Shown here piece after piece: positions 15,975-24,018 of a stretch of DNA of 29,763 nt (positions within the stretch are counted from its first letter, which is position 1; every line of letters begins with the position of its first letter). Source of the stretch: JBBRRP01 sp038251425 (GTDB taxonomy: Bacteria > Myxococcota_A > Polyangia > Polyangiales > Polyangiaceae). The notes beneath the pieces were generated by a model. The model saw nothing but the letters and a program-made list of their open reading frames with translations. It ran no database searches and was not told the DNA's origin. The stretch lies in NCBI GenBank assembly GCA_038251425.1, contig JBBSBI010000044.1, positions 1 to 29,763 of the forward strand, read 5' to 3'. The translations under genes were made by a program, and so were the position numbers.

Positions 15975-17177
15975 TTGACGACAGGTCACTGGCTCTTTTG
16001 GAGTGTTGCTCTTATGGCAACCGGTTCGCTGGTCGCGCTGGTCTTGGTGCAGTTAACGGCGAGCTTCGCCATCTTTCGGGCAAACCAAAAGCGAACGCCA
16101 GGTCAGCATCAGCCGGGGGTCAGCGTTCTGAAGCCCATCAAAGGCGCTGATGCATCGCTTTCAGAGAATCTAGCTGCGTTCGCCCGCCAAAACTATCCCA
16201 GCTTTGAGCTGGTGCTTGGCATCGAGGATCCTCAAGATCCAGCCATTCCCGTGGTCCGCAGGTTTCAGCGCAATCATCCTGAGGTTCCAATTCAGGTCCT
16301 GATCGGAGCGCCCGCCGTCGGGATGAATCCTAAGGTCAACAATCTCACCTTCATGTCGCGGTTCGCGAGTCATGACCTTTGGCTTATTTCGGACGCGGAT
16401 GTGGTGCCGGGGCCAGGCTATTTGGAGCGGATGGTGAGTGAATGGGATGGTGAATCGGTTGGCCTCGTGCACAGCACATTGGTGGGTCAAGACGAGCAAT
16501 CGCTGGGTGCGATCTTTGAGAGTATTCATCTCAATACCCTGGTGGCATCGATGATCTGGGGTGCCAGCTTTGCGGGCCACCATTGCGTGATTGGGAAATC
16601 GGTACTGTTCCACAAACAGCTTCTGGCGCAGATGGGTGGCTGGCGTACGCTTGAGAATGTGCTTGCGGAAGATTACATGCTCGGGCGGCTCGCGAAGGAG
16701 TGCCGTGTCGGTGTGAAGTTGTGCACGGATCCGCTTCCTGTCCGAAACCGAGAGCGTTCATTGAGTAGCTTCGTCAATCGGCACGTCAGGTGGGCCCAGA
16801 TGCGGCGTCATATTTCGCTCTTCGCGTATGTGTGCGAGTCGACGTCCAATCCACTGGCTTGGCTCGCTTTGCTGTGGGTGCTCGCGGGGTTGGGGCCGAG
16901 TGGTGCCGTTTTTGGACGGGGGTTCTGGTGCGCTTCACTAGTATTTGTCCTTGTGAAGTGCCTTTCAGACGAACTGATGGCGCGCAGCGTTCGACCCTCA
17001 GGGCTGGGGATTTTGCAGTTCCTGCTCATACCTTTGAAGGATTTACTGATTGCAGGTTTTTGGTGGGTGGGCCTCTTCAAGCGATCTGTGAACTGGCGGG
17101 GTCATGTGATGTTCATCGGACCGGGCACGCAACTATCGCCACCGCTCAAAGAGAATTTGGCGGCTAGCCGCGCGTGA
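15975..17177 (+). CDS. GT21-family (ceramide glucosyltransferase/HpnI-like) membrane glycosyltransferase
   Basis: Membrane-bound family-2-fold glycosyltransferase of the GT21 type, which transfers a sugar from a nucleotide sugar to a lipid such as ceramide, diacylglycerol or a hopanoid intermediate. From the TTG at 15975 it is 400 residues. Other candidates are TTG 15921 and ATG 16014; the chosen start gives the family's usual distance of about 50 residues to VSVLKPIKGAD. An N-terminal membrane helix (about 5-34) precedes the catalytic domain. D1 is in GIEDPQD (Asp85), D2 is SDADVVPGPGYL (Asp140, Asp142), D3 is LAEDYMLG (Asp233), and the RxxRW box is RHVRW (269-273). Two or three C-terminal membrane segments follow. 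Its stop overlaps the start of the next gene (GTGA), linking both products to one pathway. Confidence 0.85.
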   Translation: MTTGHWLFWSVALMATGSLVALVLVQLTASFAIFRANQKRTPGQHQPGVSVLKPIKGADASLSENLAAFARQNYPSFELVLGIEDPQDPAIPVVRRFQRNHPEVPIQVLIGAPAVGMNPKVNNLTFMSRFASHDLWLISDADVVPGPGYLERMVSEWDGESVGLVHSTLVGQDEQSLGAIFESIHLNTLVASMIWGASFAGHHCVIGKSVLFHKQLLAQMGGWRTLENVLAEDYMLGRLAKECRVGVKLCTDPLPVRNRERSLSSFVNRHVRWAQMRRHISLFAYVCESTSNPLAWLALLWVLAGLGPSGAVFGRGFWCASLVFVLVKCLSDELMARSVRPSGLGILQFLLIPLKDLLIAGFWWVGLFKRSVNWRGHVMFIGPGTQLSPPLKENLAASRA

Positions 17178-18526
17178 GTTCTGCCCTGCCAGAAGCCGAT
17201 ACCCAATTCGCCTTGGTTGCAATCGACATGGGCTACGGCCATTTGCGGCCAGCCCACGCGTTGGCAGACGCGCTCAAGGTCGACGTTTTGCAGGCAGACC
17301 GTCCCCCGATTGCGACGGAAAAGGACCGCGAGCTTTGGTCCTACGTGCGTCGCTACTACGAAGGGATTTCACGGGCCTCCCAGCTCCCACTCGTGGGCTC
17401 ACCATTTCGTACGATGCTGGAGAGCATCACGGATATCGCTGACCTCTACGCGGAGCGTGATCAATCACGCCCGAGTGCAGGAACCCGTGTGTTGGATCGG
17501 TTAATTCAGAAGGGCCTAGGCTCAAGCTTAGTGGAGCATCTGGCGCAGACCCAAAAGACACTCGTGACCACCTTCTTTATGCCCGCGATTGCCGCTGATC
17601 GCCTCGGCTATGACAAGATTTTCTGTATCGTGACGGATTCCGACATCAATCGGGTGTGGGCGCCGATGAACGCGGCCCATACTCGGATCGTTTATCTAGT
17701 TCCAACCCAGCGCACCCGGCGGCGCCTTCGTGCTTACGGTGTGCCCGAGGATAAGATCTTAGTCACAGGTTTCCCACTTCCCCATGAACTCGTGGGAGGC
17801 ACTGACCTTACCTTCTTGAAGCAAAGCCTGGCGGCGCGTCTGGTGCGGCTCGATCCATCTGGCGTGTTCCGTGGCGAGTTGAAGCATGGGATTTCGCAAT
17901 TTCTGGGGCCGTTACCCGAGTCCGTCGATGATCCAACACTGACGCTCACCTTCGCGGTGGGAGGGGCGGGCGCTCAAGTGGGCCTCGTTCGGGAGTTCCT
18001 CCCGTCGTTGCGCGGCTTATTGGCGGAGAAGCGTTTGCGTTTGCACTTGGTCGCAGGTGTACGTCAGGAGGTCGCCCAGGAACTCGCGCTAGTAGTGAAA
18101 GAGAGTGGGCTCGGTCGGAGCCTGGGTGATGAACCAGACGCGCCCATTCAGATCCTGTATGCGTCTAATTTCCGAAGCTATCTCAGCAGTTTCAACAGCC
18201 TGCTGGGGCGCACGGACATCCTGTGGACCAAACCGAGTGAGATGACGTTCTTTGGTGGCCTTGGGCTCCCGATTATCTTCTCTTCTCCAGTGGGAACCCA
18301 CGAACAATACAATCGACGTTGGTCCCGAGAGCTGGGCGCGGGGCTCAAGCAGCGCCAGGCACGCTTCGCCGGCGAATGGATCAAGGATTGGCTAAAGGAC
18401 GGGACGCTCGCATCCGCCGCTTGGAATGGCTTCACACGGATGCCGACGTTTGGGCTGTACCAGATTCTGGAAGCCATCGGGGCCACGCCCGCCAGTCCCC
18501 CGCCTGAGTCGCTCAAGGTGCCGTAG
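17174..18526 (+). CDS. MGDG-synthase/GT28-like glycosyltransferase-like protein
   Basis: 450-residue cytoplasmic or peripheral protein with a GT-B look. The N-terminal AIDMGYGHLRPAHALADAL (about 16-34) matches the GxGHxxxA nucleotide-sugar transferase motif of MGDG synthase/MurG-type enzymes. VTGFPLPHE (near 195-205) corresponds to their VTGxP block. LTFAVGGAGAQVG (about 255-270) is the start of the second Rossmann domain, and TKPSEMTFFGGLGLP (about 352-366) is the donor-binding signature, followed by the loop SPVGTHEQYNRRW. The GTG start overlaps the GT21 stop by 4 bases. The most economical reading is sequential glycosylation of a membrane lipid by the two enzymes. The 3' end overlaps the regulator gene on the other strand by 14 bases. 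The acceptor is unknown. Confidence 0.7.
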   Translation: MSSALPEADTQFALVAIDMGYGHLRPAHALADALKVDVLQADRPPIATEKDRELWSYVRRYYEGISRASQLPLVGSPFRTMLESITDIADLYAERDQSRPSAGTRVLDRLIQKGLGSSLVEHLAQTQKTLVTTFFMPAIAADRLGYDKIFCIVTDSDINRVWAPMNAAHTRIVYLVPTQRTRRRLRAYGVPEDKILVTGFPLPHELVGGTDLTFLKQSLAARLVRLDPSGVFRGELKHGISQFLGPLPESVDDPTLTLTFAVGGAGAQVGLVREFLPSLRGLLAEKRLRLHLVAGVRQEVAQELALVVKESGLGRSLGDEPDAPIQILYASNFRSYLSSFNSLLGRTDILWTKPSEMTFFGGLGLPIIFSSPVGTHEQYNRRWSRELGAGLKQRQARFAGEWIKDWLKDGTLASAAWNGFTRMPTFGLYQILEAIGATPASPPPESLKVP

Positions 18527-19334
18527 ACCCGGGAGGAATCTCTGGCGCAGCCGCGGAGGGATTCTCTGGCGCAGCCGCGGGCGGCGGCGTGCTGACGCGC
18601 ATCGCCATCGCGCTTTCAAGTGCGTTGATGAACGCTGAGTCCACGCGTTGGTAGTAGAGCCGCAGCCCACCCATGGCCTTCAGTTCGTCGCCTTCTTCAA
18701 GTGCCAGAAGGAAGTCGCGCAGGTGCTCGGGAAAGCTCGGCTCGAGCACCCATAACACCGGAAAGCGATCCAGCAGATCGCGATAGGATTCGAGCCACGG
18801 GTTCGCCACCCAGCGAATGGCCACCGAGTGCCCTGCATCCACAACAGTCTCCAGCCAGCGCTGAAAACCATGGGCGATCACGACGCGATCGCCGCGCTCG
18901 AACGCCGCGATGAGAAGATCCGTAATGTCTCGCAACCGTTCAATATCGGCTTTGGTTGCCCGACGGACCGCCAGGCGAGCAGCAAACTCAATCACGAGCA
19001 GGCGAGCCGGCAGAATATCTTCGAGCAGCCGCACCACTTCACCGAGATCAGGAGCCGTTTCCAAAAACGGCGAGAGCAAGTCCATGGTTCCCGTGTGCCG
19101 AAAGCTAGACACGGTGACTCCCTGGCCATGGCGCACTGTCACGAGGCGGCTCTGTTCTAACTTTCGCACGGCCTCGCGCAGGGTGTTGCGGTTGGTTTTA
19201 TACTTGGCCGCGAGTTCGCGTTCGCCAAGCAATCGCTCACCGGGTGCTAGCGTTCCCACCAGAATTTGGTGGCGAACATCGCGAAAAATGGTCTCCGCAA
19301 TATTGGGCCCCGGACTCACTTTCAACTTAGCCAC
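18513..19334 (-). CDS. GntR-family, FadR-like transcriptional regulator
   Basis: 273-residue DNA-binding regulator. The winged-helix domain (about 10-75) includes PGERLLGERELAAKYKTNRN, TLREAVRKLEQSRLV and HGQGVTV, the GntR pattern. The effector domain is all-helical and its order (SSFRHTGTMDLLSPFL after the wing, then FQRWLETVVDAGHSVAIRWV) resembles the acyl-CoA-binding FadR_C domain more than the metal-binding FCD domain. The GTG at 19334 is preceded by GGAGG (19345-19349), which lies inside the end of the upstream ORF, so translation is coupled. The last 25 residues are an Ala/Pro-rich tail containing an in-frame 24-bp duplication (PEN/PEI repeats). It may respond to fatty acids and control lipid genes nearby, which is inference. 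Confidence 0.85.
   Translation of the reverse strand: MAKLKVSPGPNIAETIFRDVRHQILVGTLAPGERLLGERELAAKYKTNRNTLREAVRKLEQSRLVTVRHGQGVTVSSFRHTGTMDLLSPFLETAPDLGEVVRLLEDILPARLLVIEFAARLAVRRATKADIERLRDITDLLIAAFERGDRVVIAHGFQRWLETVVDAGHSVAIRWVANPWLESYRDLLDRFPVLWVLEPSFPEHLRDFLLALEEGDELKAMGGLRLYYQRVDSAFINALESAMAMRVSTPPPAAAPENPSAAAPEIPPGSTAP
18539..18580. repeat. Tandem 24-bp repeat at the 3' end of the FadR-like gene
   Basis: The 18-base unit TCTCTGGCGCAGCCGCGG occurs at 18539-18556 and again at 18563-18580, period 24. In the minus-strand protein it encodes two copies of an AAAPE(N/I)P octapeptide, so it keeps frame. It sits just past the end of the convergent glycosyltransferase gene. Confidence 0.8.
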
Positions 19335-19339
19335 CGACG

Positions 19340-19618
19340 CTAATCCTCCCCGAGCGCGGATTCGATCTCACGCAGCCACGGTTCTGCCACGCTTTGAACA
19401 CGAGGGGTAAAATGTTGAGCCCAGTCTGAAGCCACACGGACCTCGGATGGCTTGAGCGCCAAGCGCGGCCGCCGAGCGAGTGTGCGGACTAGCCTAGCCG
19501 CAATGAGTTCTGGGCACTGGTCCTGAAGGCGGGGGATCGCGTTTCCGAGTGCGAGGCACACAAACCCAGCGCTCGGGTCGCGACGGGCTGCGAGACAGGC
19601 GTGGCCAAAAAAGTTCAT
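19340..19618 (-). CDS. Short 'MNFFGHA'-type hypothetical protein, possibly internally deleted
   Basis: 92-residue ORF starting MNFFGHACLAARRD, the opening seen in a family of roughly 200-residue myxobacterial proteins of unknown function (recalled, not searched). After AGFVCLALGNAIPRL it passes quickly to a helical end (RPRLALKPSEVRVASDWAQHF), so it may lack the middle of the family. In-frame alternatives begin at 19636 (ATG) and 19675 (TTG). Support for it being translated is that the regulator's ribosome-binding site lies within its last codons and only 5 bases separate its stop from the regulator's GTG. It probably forms a two-gene unit with the regulator. Confidence 0.45.
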   Translation of the reverse strand: MNFFGHACLAARRDPSAGFVCLALGNAIPRLQDQCPELIAARLVRTLARRPRLALKPSEVRVASDWAQHFTPRVQSVAEPWLREIESALGED

Positions 19619-19743
19619 GGGCGGAGCGAGCGCCATCGTGGGCCAAGCCGACAAGAACCACAACCAAGCGCTCAATGCCCGAGGAGGATGCCTTGTTTTG
19701 CGCGGTTCAACCGGCTATTCGTGACGGAGCCGAGAATGCCGTG

Positions 19744-20448
19744 ATGGACCCACGCGAGCGACTCAACGCCGAAATCATCCAAGTTCAGAGCCTCAGTCCG
19801 AGCGTAGTCGGGCTTCGGATCCGTTGCGCCGAGCGCGGATTCTCCTGGCTCCCGGGGCAGCATGTTGTGCTCGGATTGGGCGGCACCGACGAGTCGGCAC
19901 CGTATTCCATTTCATCAGCGGAAGATCCCGCGGCGCCTGGGGTCTTCGAAGTGGCAGCCTCGATCCGCCCCAACAGCTTTCTGTCGGGAGCCGAGCTAGG
20001 CGGCACGCTTTGGGTGACCCGAGCGCAAGGCAGCTTCGTACGGGCACGGCAGAGCGGTGCAGCCTTGTTCATTGCGGTTGGCACAGGGATCACTCCGCTT
20101 CGGGCGATGCTCCAGGGTGAATTCTTGCGAGGCACACCAAGTGTTGAGCCCGACGCAGGCGTTTTGGTTTTCGGCTGCCGCCGTGAAGAGGAGATCTTGT
20201 TTCGTGCCGAATTTGAAGCGTTAGCCAATCAATATCAGCGTTTCAATTTCATCCCCACGCTCACTGAACCCAGTGTCGCATGGCAAGGTGCACGGGGCCG
20301 CGTGCAGCTTCACCTCGCCCAAGTTGTTGCCCAGCAATCGTTCGTTCATGCCTACATTTGTGGCACCCCAGAGATGGCTCAAGGCACGATCCAAGAACTT
20401 CTGCACCTCGGCCTGGCAGCGAGCGCCATTCATGCGCAGAGCTACTGA
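19744..20448 (+). CDS. Ferredoxin-NADP reductase-like FAD/NAD(P)-binding oxidoreductase
   Basis: 234-residue flavoprotein of the FNR superfamily without an added 2Fe-2S domain, moving electrons between NAD(P)H and an unnamed partner. The FAD-binding barrel carries LPGQHVVLGL (about 36-45) and the YSIS motif at 54-57, where the usual preceding arginine of RxYS is alanine (APYSIS). The NAD(P) domain begins with FIAVGTGITPLRAML (109-123) and ends with the typical AYICGTPEMAQGTIQELLHLG. ATG 19744 was chosen (GTG 19741 adjoins it); an ATG at 19675 would add 23 poorly conserved residues. It is divergent from the 'MNFFGHA' ORF. The aromatic C-terminus is HAQSY, as in FNRs ending in an aromatic residue. 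Confidence 0.82.
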   Translation: MDPRERLNAEIIQVQSLSPSVVGLRIRCAERGFSWLPGQHVVLGLGGTDESAPYSISSAEDPAAPGVFEVAASIRPNSFLSGAELGGTLWVTRAQGSFVRARQSGAALFIAVGTGITPLRAMLQGEFLRGTPSVEPDAGVLVFGCRREEEILFRAEFEALANQYQRFNFIPTLTEPSVAWQGARGRVQLHLAQVVAQQSFVHAYICGTPEMAQGTIQELLHLGLAASAIHAQSY

Positions 20449-20461
20449 CGCGCAGAGCTAC
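20434..20461. repeat. 12-bp direct repeat spanning two convergent stop codons
   Basis: GCGCAGAGCTAC occurs at 20434-20445 and 20450-20461 (period 16). Copy one ends directly before the FNR-like stop. Copy two supplies, on the opposite strand, the TAG stop of the large unknown gene. This suggests a local tandem duplication at the junction. Confidence 0.8.
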
Positions 20462-23091
20462 CGATCTGAGCTCAGCGCTCGCACGTGAAGCACCTGGCTC
20501 GCCTGCTGTAGGCCCAACAGGAGCTGAAACGCTACGGAAAAATCGACAGATCGGTGACGTACGCAGGTGTGCAGGTGGACCATGAACGCTGCTTTAGTTG
20601 CGCTAGATACCGAGAGCAGTTGGTCGGGCGTGAGCGCAAGCCGTTTCAGCAACTCACCGAGCTTTGCGGTCGGTGTGCAGAGTAAGAAACGGACCAGGCG
20701 TTCGAGCTGCGGCGCACGGAGGAGCTCTTGGCAAAAGGTTTCGCAGACGCTGTCGTGATGCTTCGAAATGGTCGCGATGAGCTCTTCTGGCAGTGTCTCA
20801 AAGCGCCGCACGGCGTTGTCGGCAACGCGTGCTGGCATGTGGCTACACTGTGCCACGGAAAATGCACTTTGCCACAGATCGAGTAGTTCGGGCCAAAGTG
20901 CCGGACTCAGATCCAGCCGCAGCGGCCGACCGACACGGAGCAAGGTGACTGCGAAGGCAGCGCTCAAATGCGGCCAGAATTCTTTGGCGAACGAGCGAGT
21001 TGGAGCCAGAAACCGCATATCTTCTGGGCATCCAGCACGTTCATAGGCCGAAGCAAGCTCCCGGCTTGCTTCAGCAAAGCTTTGTTCCGATTCCACCATC
21101 TTCCTGAAGGCAGCTACAGCGAAAGGTTCACTCGGCACCTGACACACAAGGCTCCAGGCTAACGTTTTAGACTTGCAGGCCGCCGCGATGCACGACATTC
21201 GGAAGGCTGAATGTTGTTGGAGCAGTGGCGCAGCATGGGGGCGCAGTCGATGCAGTAGCAAGTAAACTTCGTCAAGCCAGGGTTCACTCTTCGCTTCAGC
21301 GGCAGACAGGAATTCATTCAGCGTGTCGAGTAAGGGCTCGAGCGGCAGCTTGAGCGTCGTCGCGAGGTGCCAGGGGTTGAGTAGCGGGTGAGGCCTCGCC
21401 GAGGGGAGAGTGCGTTCGGCAATAGCCAACGCCGCAACACAAAAGAAGCCGTCTGAGAGCAGAATCTGGCGATCGATTTGAGTTTTAGGGTAGCCGAGGA
21501 ACGGTGCTATCGAGGGCGCAACGCCGGGCACGAGCGTCGCCACTTGTTCATTCCAGAGATCAGTGAGCTGCTCAGCTTCAAGCTCGATTCCTCGAAGCAA
21601 GGCGAGTCCAGTTAACCGGAAAACAATATCCAGTGTGGTGACACTGGCGATGCTACGTTCGGCATCTAGGTTTTCAAGCATTCGGTCGAGATCGAGCTCA
21701 TCAAGGCACGATGCTTTGGCTAAGCACCCTGTGATCTCTGCGGCGTGTTCGCTCAGCAGCAAGCTGCCAAGGGCTGGAGAGCCCAGACGGACCGTGTCTG
21801 CCAACGCCAATTCGAACAAATATTGCCCCAGCCAATGTGGAGCAAACGTGAGCCTGTCGGGGCCCACATGGGAAAGAAAACCGAGGCGCTCCAGCGCCAA
21901 CACAAGCTGGAACGCGCCTGGCGACAACTGCTTGACGGCTCGTTCAACATCGCGAGGTCGAATGTGCGCCTCCGCGTCCGGCAGCATGCGTAGAAGCCAG
22001 CGTTTATCGACTGTTTGCCTAAACTCGTCGGGCACGAGGTCGCTCCATTCGTCGACTGAGCGAGCTTCATGCCAGTTCAGGCCACGCTCCAGGAGCTGCA
22101 CGAAAATCCCAGAAAGCAGGGCTCTTGCGTGCTTCTTCAACCACACGGCCAGCGGATCTCCGGAGAGGCGTGCGAGTCGTGTGTTCACGAGGTTAATCAA
22201 GAGCCGCTCCAGATTGCCTCTGCCGTCGAATGCCAGCGAATCAACCGTGCCGTACAGGCTCAGGGTGTCGTCAAAGGTGGTGAAGTGGCGCTCTCTGAGT
22301 GTGTCTTCAACAAAGGCCAAGGAGCGTGGCTGAGCTAGGACGGAATCGGTGGGCAGGCGAGGAAGCAGCCACGTCACCAAGCGCTGCGTGTCTCCGGCGG
22401 TTGCGGCTGCATCGATCGCTTTGAAAGTGTCCCAAAACGGATCGCTTTCCTTGAGCGTCGAAAGCGAGATGGGTACAGCTAACAAAATGTTAGTACTCGT
22501 CGGCAGTGAGGCAAACACTTGTGCTAGACTGTTGAGCGTGTCGCGCGTGCATTCTTCGAACGGCACAAACAACGAATGATGCGGATTGCGCCCTTCCAGA
22601 TTCTCTCCGGCACGGAAGGCCTGCGCTTGGTGGTTGGTGCTGAGCCAACGTCCGAGCAGTTCCTGACCGGAGCCTTCAGGTGCGCTCCAGAGCCAGCGTT
22701 CCCCCTGGCCCGCTCGTGTTGGGCTCGCGAAGCCAATCGCTTCTGCTGGGAGTCCCGGGGGCAGGGGTTCGCGAAGCAGTTCCAAGGATCGCGCGCGCGG
22801 GGCGTCACGCCATATCCATCGGTGCGGCTGGCGGCTGGGTTGGGGCGGCAGGGCCCGCTGCACTTCCGTGAAGCTTGCCCCCAAGAGTTCGGCGAGGATG
22901 GCCTGGATCTCCGGGCGGTTGGTCAGCCATTCGAGCTCCTCCTGGCGGTCGAGCTTCCCAAGAAGAGCACCCAAAGAGCGCGGCTGAACGACGACATCTC
23001 CAGGCCAGCGCGGGTGGCCAACACATGATTTGGCCAGTGAATCGAGGCTCTTAAACGTCGAATGCTCAAGAAGGTCTCGCAGCCATCCCAT
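20458..23091 (-). CDS. Large unrecognised protein with a degenerate P-loop (STAND/AAA-like architecture suspected)
   Basis: 877 residues from the ATG at 23091 (an ATG at 23115 would add eight residues encoded by the palindrome). No family recognised. The N-terminal section (about 1-75) is a compact helical domain: FKSLDSLAKSCVGHPRWPGD, PRSLGALLGKLDRQEELEWL. A strand-loop-helix then reads WLWSAPEGSGQELLGRWL (133-150). It sits where a Walker A would be, but the Lys and Ser/Thr of GxGK(S/T) are Gln143 and Glu144. A hydrophobic strand NILLAVPI may match a later core strand. A winged-helix-like piece (SPGAFQLVLALERLGFLSHV) and a long helical, leucine-rich C-terminal half follow. This order suggests an inactivated STAND-type NTPase or a scaffold. 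The gene is alone, with an operator-like palindrome at its start and no Shine-Dalgarno sequence. Confidence 0.75.
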   Translation of the reverse strand: MGWLRDLLEHSTFKSLDSLAKSCVGHPRWPGDVVVQPRSLGALLGKLDRQEELEWLTNRPEIQAILAELLGASFTEVQRALPPQPSRQPHRWIWRDAPRARSLELLREPLPPGLPAEAIGFASPTRAGQGERWLWSAPEGSGQELLGRWLSTNHQAQAFRAGENLEGRNPHHSLFVPFEECTRDTLNSLAQVFASLPTSTNILLAVPISLSTLKESDPFWDTFKAIDAAATAGDTQRLVTWLLPRLPTDSVLAQPRSLAFVEDTLRERHFTTFDDTLSLYGTVDSLAFDGRGNLERLLINLVNTRLARLSGDPLAVWLKKHARALLSGIFVQLLERGLNWHEARSVDEWSDLVPDEFRQTVDKRWLLRMLPDAEAHIRPRDVERAVKQLSPGAFQLVLALERLGFLSHVGPDRLTFAPHWLGQYLFELALADTVRLGSPALGSLLLSEHAAEITGCLAKASCLDELDLDRMLENLDAERSIASVTTLDIVFRLTGLALLRGIELEAEQLTDLWNEQVATLVPGVAPSIAPFLGYPKTQIDRQILLSDGFFCVAALAIAERTLPSARPHPLLNPWHLATTLKLPLEPLLDTLNEFLSAAEAKSEPWLDEVYLLLHRLRPHAAPLLQQHSAFRMSCIAAACKSKTLAWSLVCQVPSEPFAVAAFRKMVESEQSFAEASRELASAYERAGCPEDMRFLAPTRSFAKEFWPHLSAAFAVTLLRVGRPLRLDLSPALWPELLDLWQSAFSVAQCSHMPARVADNAVRRFETLPEELIATISKHHDSVCETFCQELLRAPQLERLVRFLLCTPTAKLGELLKRLALTPDQLLSVSSATKAAFMVHLHTCVRHRSVDFSVAFQLLLGLQQASQVLHVRALSSDR

Positions 23092-23096
23092 GATGA

Positions 23097-23118
23097 TGCA
23101 TGATGCATGCATCATGCA
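23097..23118. promoter_or_regulatory. Perfect 22-bp palindrome at the start of the large unknown gene
   Basis: Half-site TGCATGATGCA followed by its exact reverse complement with no spacer. A further ATGCA copy lies at 23124-23128. It sits between a CATAAT -10-like hexamer on the minus strand (23121-23126) and the ATG at 23091, where a repressor dimer would block transcription. As RNA it could also fold just before the start codon. The cognate protein is unknown. Confidence 0.6.
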
Positions 23119-23316
23119 CTATTATGCAATGCCGCCTGTGTTTTAGCTCCTATTTATAGCTTTATGCGGTCATCGCACGACGATTGGCGAGCTATTTGAG
23201 TTTCGCAGAGGCGGAGCAGCCACGGTTCTCGGCATCTATCCAACGCGAAAGTCCCCACTATCGGAGAGTCCCCTGGACATTCCGCACACGCACAGATAGG
23301 TGCTCAACGCAAAGCG

Positions 23317-24018
23317 ATGGACTTCAATGTCGCGCACTTATTGATTTGGTATGGCGTGTTCGTTTTCAGCACGACCTGCCACGAGTTTGCTCACGCCTTT
23401 GCCGCTTATCGAGGCGGGGACCCAACCGCTTATGCAGGCGGCGTGATGAGCCTGGATCCCATGCCGCATATTCAGCGCTCGCCGTTCGGGATGTTGGTCG
23501 TGCCGATCATCTCTTACATCACGGGCGGCTGGATGATCGGTTGGGCATCCGTTCCGTTTGATTCGGCCTGGGGCCGGAGGAATCCGTTGAAACAGGGTCT
23601 GATGTCGCTAGCCGGCCCGGCTACCAATTTTCTGCTGTCGGGCGTCGCGCTCATCACGCTCAAGGGTCTCCTGGCAGCCGGGGTCTTTGTACTCCCGCTC
23701 CCGGGTGAACTTGAGTTTACGAAAATGGTCGCTCTGCCTCCGGGGGTTGAAAACAGTTCGCCGCTGGGCGCAGTCGCCATGGCGCTGAGCATTCTAATGA
23801 ATCTCAACGCGATGCTCGGCGTGTTCAATTTGATGCCGGTACCGCCCCTCGATGGTGCGGGTGTTGTTCAGGGGTTTTGGCCGAAGAGCTTGGGGCGGCT
23901 GATCGATTGGTTCTACGAAGTTCCCATGGCTGGCATGCTGGGCCTGTTCGTCGCTTGGAATCTCTTTGGATACATCGCGGGCCCAGTGTTGCGGATCGTT
24001 CTAGGGTTGTTGCTCTGA
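23317..24018 (+). CDS. M50 (site-2 protease) family membrane metalloprotease
   Basis: 233-residue polytopic membrane protein of the site-2-protease clan, which cuts substrates within or next to the membrane. The zinc-binding HExxH is H22-E23-F-A-H26 in the first membrane segment, and the second ligand motif is MPVPPLDG (Asp179). Hydrophobic segments at about 5-30, 65-85, 95-125, 145-175 and 195-230 make four to five helices. No PDZ or CBS domain is present, so it belongs to the small, minimal group like other single-domain M50B proteins. It is divergent from the large unknown gene (200-base gap including the palindrome) and its end overlaps truD on the other strand by 18 bases. The substrate cannot be inferred from the neighbours. 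Confidence 0.9.
   Translation: MDFNVAHLLIWYGVFVFSTTCHEFAHAFAAYRGGDPTAYAGGVMSLDPMPHIQRSPFGMLVVPIISYITGGWMIGWASVPFDSAWGRRNPLKQGLMSLAGPATNFLLSGVALITLKGLLAAGVFVLPLPGELEFTKMVALPPGVENSSPLGAVAMALSILMNLNAMLGVFNLMPVPPLDGAGVVQGFWPKSLGRLIDWFYEVPMAGMLGLFVAWNLFGYIAGPVLRIVLGLLL

Noticed and set aside
21563..22333. Plus-strand open frame of 256 codons opposite the large orphan gene
   Set aside because: Serine/arginine-rich antisense composition with no motif. The minus-strand frame runs unbroken through the whole region.
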